From Prorocentrum cordatum (Eukaryota > Sar > Dinophyceae > Prorocentrales > Prorocentraceae), in contig CAUYUJ010016482.1 in assembly GCA_963575745.1 (NCBI GenBank), positions 558,009 through 580,508 on the forward strand: 22,500 bases of DNA. Reading direction: 5' to 3'. Shown here piece by piece: positions 17,425 to 22,500 of this stretch; within the stretch, counting starts at the first letter, position 1; every line of letters starts with the position of its first letter. Under the pieces are notes generated by a model. That model was given only the letters and a program-made list of their open reading frames with translations, had not been told where the DNA came from and did not search any database. A program made the position numbers and the translations under genes.

Positions 17425-17446
17425 GTGTATATATATATATATACAC
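17425..17446. repeat. 22 bp perfect palindrome with (TA)n core
   Basis: GTG, then alternating TA, then CAC: fully self-complementary, three bases after the CG hairpin. Confidence 0.85.
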
Positions 17447-18025
17447 ATGCGTATGGGAGCATGTGGGGAGTGGCGGGGACGACGAGGATCCGTAACGTGT
17501 GGGAACATATGAGTGATCCGGGTATTTAAGTCTACAGTCAACCCGCATGGTAAAGGATGAGCGCTCCCAAGGGCACCCTTTCATCCTTCCCTCCTCGGTC
17601 TATCCGTGGTCACTTTCGTTGGCCGCGCCCCGCTCGAAAAGCTTCGACATGGGCGTCCAAGGCCCTTGCATCCTTACCGCGCATCCTTCTGGTGCGAGGG
17701 CGGGCTCTCAATCCGTCGGGGGGCGGGCTTTGTTTTACCCGTTTCAGGGACCGCGCTTTGGGGCGTGACAGCGAGGCGATCGCGAGTAGAGTTGAGTGCC
17801 AAGATTCCTTTTCACTGGCAGGCATGTTCAAACATCGTGAAACGGCCCTCTATGCTGCCTCACATGAAAATAACCTTCTGATACGGCCGACTGTATTTAC
17901 CTGTGTGTCCCTGGGCCCCTCCAAACGCGTCCCCAGGAGGTCATCGCGCCCGCTCGGGCCCGCGCCGCGGCGGCGGGCGCGGGCGGCGCGGAGCGCCAGC
18001 TGCAGGAGTCCCCCGCGCGTCCCCC
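17447..18025. other. unrecognised GC-rich DNA
   Basis: Overlapping frames of 70-181 codons run here on both strands but none has a recognisable feature. CTGTGTGTCCCTGGGCCCCT near 17900 resembles the 5335 and 5871 repeats. Confidence 0.4.
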
Positions 18026-18073
18026 CGTTCCCGGCTGCGGAGGCCCCCCCGTTCCCGGCTGCGGAGGCCCCCC
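18026..18073 (+). repeat. two tandem 24 bp units
   Basis: CGTTCCCGGCTGCGGAGGCC followed by a C run, twice at a spacing of 24 bases. Confidence 0.9.
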
Positions 18074-18132
18074 CCTCCCTGCGAGCGAAGGAGGGCAGCT
18101 GATCCACGCCTCCCAGTTGGTGTCCGAGTACG

Positions 18133-18346
18133 TAGATGGGGTCGGAGGATCGCGCCGCATCGCCGATGCATTGGCGATGCATCGGCGATGCGTCTCGCGG
18201 TGAGGCCCGATGTTCCCCACGCCGACGTCGCCGGACGTCGCCGATGCGTCGCCCACGTCGGCGATGCATCGCTGGTGCATGGCCGATGCATCGCCACTGC
18301 ATCGCCGATGTATCGGCGATGCGGCGCGATCCTCCGACCTCATCTA
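18133..18346. mobile_element. 214 bp foldback (MITE-like) element
   Basis: The two ends are inverted repeats: over the first 39 bases (TAGATG.GGTCGGAGGATC, then GCGCCGCATCGCCGAT.CAT) they differ at two positions, and pairing continues with more mismatches to about 59 bases. The interior is also made of GCATCGGCGATGC and GACGTCGCCG palindromic words. There is no ORF of note. The ends begin and finish with TA, which would suit a TA target site, but the boundary is inferred only. Partial relatives lie at 22179 and 22418. Confidence 0.75.
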
Positions 18347-18389
18347 CTTTGACCCCATTTAGGAGGCCTCTAGCTCAACGGATCTTCAG

Positions 18390-18453
18390 GGCATCGAGGA
18401 TAAAAGAACCCCTAACCCTAATAACACGTGGAAGACGTAGCCTCACCGAGGTC
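18390..18453 (+). repeat. telomere-like duplicated unit, copy 1
   Basis: ATCGAGGATAAAAGAACCCC, then TAACCCTAATAACACG, then GAAGACGTAGCCTCACCGAG and GTCC. It matches copy 2 at 18652 over about 60 bases. The CCCTAACCCTAA portion resembles telomere-type repeats. Confidence 0.75.
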
Positions 18454-18651
18454 CCCGTCCTCAGTGCACGTTTCGACTATGCCTGGACGCGCGCTCTGTT
18501 CCGTACTCGTGCTGGCCCCTGACGGCAGAGAGAGCGTGTGCGTACGCGGTCCTTGTTGCAGGCCGGGCGTCAGCCCGAGGAGAGGGGGCCCAGGTCAAGG
18601 GCAACGGCAGGGGAGGGGGGGGATTGGCCCGGCGGAGAGCATCGACCCACA

Positions 18652-18713
18652 AATTATCGAGAACAAAAGAACCCTAAACCTAAAGACACGGTGAAGACGT
18701 AGCCTTACTGAGG
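18652..18713 (+). repeat. telomere-like duplicated unit, copy 2
   Basis: ATTATCGAGAACAAAAGAAC, then CCTAAACCTAAAGACACGG, then TGAAGACGTAGCCTTACTGA and GGTCC. Diverged direct repeat of copy 1, about 262 bases away. Confidence 0.75.
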
Positions 18714-18896
18714 TCCGAGCCTCTGCATCAGGGATCATGGATATGGGTGGCTTGGTTCGACACATCTAGAGAAAAATACCCCCTTATCCCTGATGTTCTC
18801 GGCCCTCCTAACTTAGGTTCCCTCCCTTCAAAAGGTTATGGGGTCGTTTTATTGCTAGTCATCGGGGAAGGGAGACCTAGACGTAATCGAGTCGAA

Positions 18897-19055
18897 CAAA
18901 ATCACGACGCGAAGTTTGTGTCCATTTTCGCCCTCTGGGGGCCCTCGCCCAGCCCCAGGACCGTCAGAAAACGACTCGGGATAAAAAGCGGTCCCGGGAA
19001 AGGGTGGTGATTTCGGGGACCACGTGTTGAACAAATAAGGACGTCGCCGTGGGGT
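18897..19055 (+). repeat. family A dispersed repeat, copy 6
   Basis: AACAAAATCACGACG, CATTTTCGCCCTCTGGGGG, CCCTCGCCCAGCCCCAGGAC, GTCAGAAAACGACTCGGGAT, AAAAAGCGGTCCCGGGAAAG, GGGGACCACGTGTTGAACAA. It is collinear with copy 5 over about 155 bases. The sequence GTTGAACAAA occurs near both ends, as if the unit was once tandem. Confidence 0.85.
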
Positions 19056-19110
19056 CGCAGGGTTGGACTTCTTGTGGAAGTTTTTGTTGTGGACCTGGCC
19101 TCCACTTATA

Positions 19111-19274
19111 GGCTGAAGTCGGGCATGTCCCTCTACAGGAGGAATATTCAAAAAGAGTAAAAAATAGCCTGGGGACAATGTTTTGATTATTCTTAACCGG
19201 TTTCTGTTTATTTTTTGGGGGGGAATTTGCCCTCCAAAACCCCCCTGTAGGAGGACAGGCCCGACCTCATTGTA
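19111..19274. repeat. inverted repeat with ~30 bp arms
   Basis: GTCGGGCATGTCC and CTACAGGAGG (left arm, 19111-19142) are the near reverse complement of CCCCCTGTAGGAGGACAGGC plus CCGAC (right arm, 19243-19274), with about 100 bases between that include an AT-rich stretch. It may be another foldback element; no flanking duplication is obvious. Confidence 0.5.
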
Positions 19275-19999
19275 GGCTGCTCCGCCTCTCTGTGGAAGGC
19301 GTACTGTTGCTTCCAAGGGGAGCGCCCGGCCCTGGCCCCTGGGCCGCCTCGGTGTGGCGGGGCCGCGCGCGGCACGGCGAGCAGCACGGAAGCCGCCGGT
19401 GCTCCGTCGAGCGACCTGGTGATCGTTTTCTTGTCCATTGGTTTTGCCGGTCGGCGCGGGCCCTAAAACCCGGGCCTCCCCCCCCCACCCATGGAGTAGA
19501 TTTTGGCTGTGTTTCGCGCGCCTGTTTCGAGCAGGTGGAGTCTCCCCCATGGGCGCACGGTCCCAAACAGACCCCCCCCCCTCCCCCCCCCCTTCCGCCC
19601 AATGTCGAAGCGCCGAATAGAAAAAACGTTCACCTCACTGCAGGAAGCGTCTGCTCATGTCAGAGCGGACCTCGTTCGGAAGACAGTGGGATGGACCCAG
19701 ATTATCTTGGAGAATGTCGTTCTGGATTTCAAAGCGAATGTCGTGCGGACTTTTTGGCCAGGCCGCTGCAGTACGTCTGCAAGGTCGGTGCAGTGAGACT
19801 GGCAGCACGATTGCGCGGCCCTGTCGATCCACAGTCAGAGCGCATGGCCAGGACGCGTGCCTGTTCCAGGGTACCCTTTTGTGTCTCTGCCTCTGCGGCC
19901 CATCCAGAAACAATGTCCAGGCGAGTTGAGAGGTGATCAGGGAAGTGCGGGAGCAAAGAGGGGGACGGCTGAACCGTGTGAAGGAGAGAGGGGGCGAAG
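19275..19999. other. unrecognised GC-rich DNA
   Basis: A 214-codon plus-strand frame (19292-19936) and overlapping minus-strand frames exist, with poly-C runs near 19575-19600. I see no domain or repeat family. Confidence 0.4.
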
Positions 20000-20138
20000 G
20001 AGAAAATTGGATGGATGGATGAGGGAGTAGGGAGAAGGAGGATGAATAGGATAGGAGGAGGCGGAGAGGGAGGAGGAGGAGGATGAGAAGGGATAGGAGG
20101 AGGAAGGAGGAGGAGGAGGAGAGCAAGCAAAAGAGCCA
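20000..20138. repeat. GGA-rich purine tract
   Basis: GGATGGATG, GGAGGAGG and GGATAGG units, imperfect. Confidence 0.85.
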
Positions 20139-20480
20139 GAGGTCTCTTGGATGCTTCTCGGAGCCTCTTGGGGTATGTATCTCTTGGGCGTCTTGGGACG
20201 TCTTGGGGGTCTCTTGGCGGTTGTGGGGGGCTCTTCGGCGTCTTGGGTGCCTCGGAGGGGCCTCTTGGGGCCGCTTGGGATCCTTTGGGGGGCCTCGTGG
20301 GGGCCTCTTGGGGGCCTCTGGGGGCCATCTTGGGGCCATCTTGGGACCTTTTGGGGCCTCCTGGGCGCTTCTTGGGGCCATCTTGGAGGAGATCGATCAA
20401 ACAAGAGGGAGGGTCACAATTTGCGCCCCCCCCCAAGAGGCCAAAACGGGGCCAAAACCTTAGTAAAACCAATGATTTTG
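20139..20480 (-). repeat. family H, degenerate minus-strand copy
   Basis: Read on the minus strand: CCAAGATGGCCCC, CCAAGAGGCCCC and CCAAGACGCC units, preceded by a partial core at about 20480-20430 (CAAAATCATTGGTTTTACTA, then AGGTTTTGGC). The core is cut at 20480 by element C copy 2. Confidence 0.8.
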
Positions 20481-20646
20481 GCTTCCTCGCCGAGGCCGTT
20501 TTGGACGCTCCGACACCTCGCGGAACCCCTTGTCCAGGTCCAGGGGAGGGGGTAGGGGGAGGGGTAAACCCCTCCCCGAAGGGGAAGAAGGAGGGGTGGA
20601 AGAGGAAACTCTCTCAACCACCTACGCCCAGAGGGCTGGTGGGATT
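20481..20646 (-). mobile_element. element C copy 2
   Basis: Same outer end GCTTCCTCGCCGAGGCC as copy 1, then a region about 15 bases longer, then 115 bases at 110/115 identity (20532-20646). In minus orientation the shared part is preceded directly by the tRNA-like sequence at 20647-20712. It sits next to a truncated family H core, so both C copies are embedded in other repeats. Frames through it belong to no recognisable protein. Confidence 0.65.
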
Positions 20647-20712
20647 TGAATCCGCACTCCCGAGGCCACGATCCCTCGTGAAAGACGAGGTGGCCGCGTC
20701 CCGAGCTCGCAA
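20633..20712 (-). other. tRNA T-arm-like sequence at the head of element C
   Basis: On the minus strand, GCGGATTCAAATCCCAC resembles a tRNA T-arm, that is, a polymerase III B box: a TTCAAAT loop between partly paired stems with two mismatches. Upstream is CCTCG-TCTTTCA-CGAGG, a perfect 5 bp stem with a 7-base loop like an anticodon arm, extended by GGCCAC/GTGGCC. I could not build an acceptor stem or a clear D-arm, so it is at best a decayed tRNA-related SINE head, not a tRNA gene. Confidence 0.3.
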
Positions 20713-20954
20713 GATGGCCAAAGCAAACAGCAAAGGTAACCGAGATGGCCCAATATGCCTCGCTCTGGAGTCCCAGGGAGTTGTGGCGCACCCCTGGGCC
20801 CCCCCCGTGCCCCCGGCCTCCCCCCCCCCCCGCGCCCCCCCCGTCGAGAAGGGATCAGAGGGAAGGGGCATCCCTTCGTCTCGATTGCGATGTTGCTCGC
20901 TTTCCCTCTGGGTGACGCGCTTTAGGAGAAGGGCCAGGGGAAGGGGGGGAGTGA
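20713..20954. other. unrecognised DNA with poly-C runs
   Basis: No gene or repeat family is seen. C-runs lie at about 20819-20840 and a G-run just before the GAC array. Confidence 0.4.
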
Positions 20955-20958
20955 CGAC

Positions 20959-21029
<71 letters not shown>

Positions 21030-21062
21030 CAGCGACGACAACGGCGGCGGCGACGACGACGG
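20955..21062. repeat. GAC/GAG trinucleotide microsatellite
   Basis: GACGAG then pure GAC, then GACAACGGCGGCGAC variants. Same triplet and strand as the 11248-12895 array. Confidence 0.95.
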
Positions 21063-21302
21063 AAAAGCGTCCCCCCCACACACACCGAGAGGGCCTTGGA
21101 TTTCCCGATTCGATACTGCTCCAGCCCTCCCCGTGAAGGAATGTCCCCCGAAGCGTCCAGCCCTGAGGCTAGGCAGGCGCTTCCAATTTTAGCTTGCACT
21201 TTTCAGGGCATCCTCGCCTTTTGGTCACTGTCTCGAGGCCCCATCCATGAAGCGCCGCTCGTCCTCGAAGCCCGAGGATTTGGAAACACCGTAGGCCCTC
21301 GA
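21063..21302. other. short unique stretch, nothing recognised
   Basis: Ordinary GC-rich DNA between two simple-repeat blocks. Confidence 0.4.
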
Positions 21303-21645
21303 TGTCGACGTCGTCCTCCTCCTTCGCCTCCTCCACCTCTGCTCGCCGTCCTCCCCCGTCTCCTCCTCCTCCTCCTCCTCCTCCTCGTCCTCCTCGTCCT
21401 CATCCTCATCCTCATCCTGCCTCCTCGTCCTCTTCCTCGGCCTTCTGCTCTTCCTCTCTCTCTCTCTCTCTCTCCCCCTCTTCCCCTCCCTCCTCCTCCC
21501 CTCTCTCCTCCTCCGCCCCTCTTCCCCTCCCTCCTCCTCCCCCTCCTTCCCCTCCCTCCTCCTCCCCTCCCCTCTTCCTCCGCCCTCTCTCCCCCCCCCC
21601 CGGGGCCCCCCCTGGAGAGAGGGAGAGGGAGAGAGGGAGAGAGCG
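21303..21645. repeat. TCC/TC pyrimidine tract followed by GA/GGGA purines
   Basis: About 300 bases nearly all pyrimidine on the plus strand (CCTCCT, CTCTCT, CCCCTCC), a C-run at about 21591-21600, then GAGAGGGAGAGGG. This is the only large array here with pyrimidines on the plus strand. Confidence 0.93.
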
Positions 21646-21735
21646 CCCGCGGGAGCGACGACAAGGAGCCCGAGGCGCCCACGGGCGAACCCGCCTGCAG
21701 GCACGTGAAGGACGCCTCCCCGCCCCGCCACGCGA

Positions 21736-21737
<2 letters not shown>

Positions 21738-21779
<42 letters not shown>
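21738..21779. repeat. (GAC)n microsatellite
   Basis: About 14 pure GAC units, plus strand. Confidence 0.95.
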
Positions 21780-21782
21780 CGC

Positions 21783-21887
21783 GGTGTGTTGTTGTGTGTG
21801 TGTGTTAGTGTGTTAGCGTGTTAGAGTGTGTTAGTGTGTTAGTGTGTGTGTGTGTGTGTTAGTGTTAGTGTGTGTGTGTGTGCGTGT
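21783..21887. repeat. (TG)n with TTAG interruptions
   Basis: GTGTGTTAGTGTGTTAG-type repeat made of TG runs and TTAG steps. Confidence 0.93.
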
Positions 21888-21978
21888 CGCCGAGCCTCGC
21901 CGGCTGCCGCGGCTTCCCTCGGCCTGTGGCCTTCCTCGCGGCACGTCTCTCCGGAGTCCCCTTTGTGGCGCGAGGCAG

Positions 21979-22045
21979 GAATCACGGCGGGAGGTTTCCC
22001 GCTGTCTTCGGCCTTTGGAGGCCCGACGTCTCCGGACCCCCTCGC
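21979..22045 (+). repeat. family A dispersed repeat, copy 7 (short)
   Basis: GAATCACGGCGGGAGGTTTC, CTTCGGCCTTTGGAGG. It runs almost head-to-tail into copy 8. Confidence 0.65.
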
Positions 22046-22056
22046 GTGGTGACAAA

Positions 22057-22165
22057 GCAAATCACGACTGGAGGTTTTTATTTATTCGGCCTCCGGGGGC
22101 CCTTTTGCTGGGCCACGGGGCCGTCACAAAATGACTCGGGAGGAAACGCCAGTCCAGGGGTCCTA
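22057..22165 (+). repeat. family A dispersed repeat, copy 8
   Basis: AGCAAATCACGACTGGAGG, TTCGGCCTCCGGGGGCCC, TTGCTGGGCCACGGGGCCG and TCACAAAATGACTCGGGAGG. A weak further start, GAACAAGTCACGACG, is at 22263. Confidence 0.8.
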
Positions 22166-22178
22166 GATGGGGTCCGAA

Positions 22179-22224
22179 TAGATGAGGGCGGATGATCGCG
22201 CCGCATCGCCGCCGCATCGGCGGA
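22179..22224 (+). repeat. fragment of the 18133 foldback element
   Basis: TAGATGAGGGCGGATGATCG then CGCCGCATCGCC, like the element's left end. The rest is missing. Confidence 0.6.
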
Positions 22225-22500
22225 GGCCTCTAGGGATCCAGACCTCTGGGGGTCGACGTTGTGAACAAGTCACGACGTCGAAGGTCTGGGTCGCCGCCTC
22301 TGCTTCCGGGTCGTTCCTTTCCTTGGCCTCCCTGTCGCTCCACTCTGCTTACTCCCTCCCCCGCTTCACAGGTCTGGTCGGTTTATGTCACTCTGGGCCT
22401 CCTAGATGGGTTCCGAGTAGATGGTGTCGGAGGATCGCGCTGTATCGTCGATGTCACCTTCCACCTCACCGTAGTCTCGTTCATTCGGTAGCAGATCATG
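22225..22500. other. window end, unrecognised except foldback fragment
   Basis: Apart from the fragment at 22418 and a weak family A start at 22263, nothing is recognised. A 76-codon plus-strand frame is unsupported. Confidence 0.4.
22418..22458 (+). repeat. second fragment of the 18133 foldback element
   Basis: TAGATGGTGTCGGAGGATCG then CGCTGTATCGTCGATG. Preceded, like the 22179 fragment, by CCTAGATGGG.TCCGA. No matching right end lies before the window edge. Confidence 0.6.

Noticed and set aside
17510-17530. TATTTAA as a TATA-type promoter
   Set aside because: No supported gene follows, so a single AT-rich heptamer is not evidence of a promoter.
18133-18346. CRISPR array
   Set aside because: The repeated GCATCGCCGATGC words are palindromic pieces of one foldback structure without regular spacers.
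18369-18475. TAGCTCAACGGAT as a tRNA A box with a downstream B box
   Set aside because: The A-box-like word is good, but no convincing B box or cloverleaf follows at the right distance.
20614-20720. Possible complete tRNA gene on the minus strand
   Set aside because: T-arm and an anticodon-like stem can be drawn, but there is no matching acceptor stem or D-arm, and the T-stem has two mismatches. Kept only as a tRNA-like SINE head candidate.

Overview
The window reads as nuclear DNA of a GC-rich eukaryote, most likely a protist or microalga. There are no compact operons, no Shine-Dalgarno-led gene series and no recognisable bacterial genes. Most of the sequence is simple repeats, minisatellites and degenerate dispersed repeats. 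A dinoflagellate would fit the style (giant GC-rich trinucleotide arrays, a weak spliced-leader-like 15-mer at 10025), but nothing here proves a lineage. I recognise no gene with a known product. Most of the long open frames are artefacts of stop-free repeats such as GAC, GGA, GAT and CCAAGAGGCC, which are open in several frames on both strands.

Layout. 1-1250: GA and GGA tracts, then GC-rich unique DNA with one long doubtful ORF and two hairpins. 1425-2080: minus-strand copy of a degenerate 'CCAAGAGGCC' family (family H here). 2300-3540: GGA tracts and unrecognised DNA. 3555-4555: three tandem ~274-312 bp units, the third split by a 151 bp insertion (element C) whose near-identical partner lies at 20481. 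4560-7385: copies of a dispersed repeat (family A), a small minisatellite, a 151 bp element with 16 bp terminal inverted repeats, and unrecognised DNA. 7386-7735: ~101 bp minisatellite. 7975-8365: another family H copy.

8640-11230 is an island of lower GC that lacks all the repeat families around it. It carries several medium-length ORFs, all unrecognised, and is the best place in the window to look for a real or decayed gene. 11248-12895 is a 1.65 kb GAC/CGA array with a recurring GGACGAGC motif. 12960-13228 is GGA/GGC. 13396-15330 is family H again, containing exactly three 427-428 bp tandem units.

15955-17135 mixes GGA and GAT arrays around a duplicated ~90 bp unit. 17382-17446 has a CG-rich hairpin next to an AT palindrome. 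18133-18346 is a 214 bp foldback element. 18390-19275 holds a duplicated telomere-like unit, a family A copy and an inverted repeat. 20000-20480 is GGA-rich DNA plus a minus-strand family H copy, followed by element C with a tRNA-like flank. 20955-21890 is GAC, TCC/TC and TG repeats, and the window ends in family A copies and fragments of the foldback element.

No pathway or gene cooperation can be inferred. The coherent story is repeat biology: at least two families (A and H) seeded through the window, a mobile element (C) inserted into both of them, and foldback elements of the MITE type.
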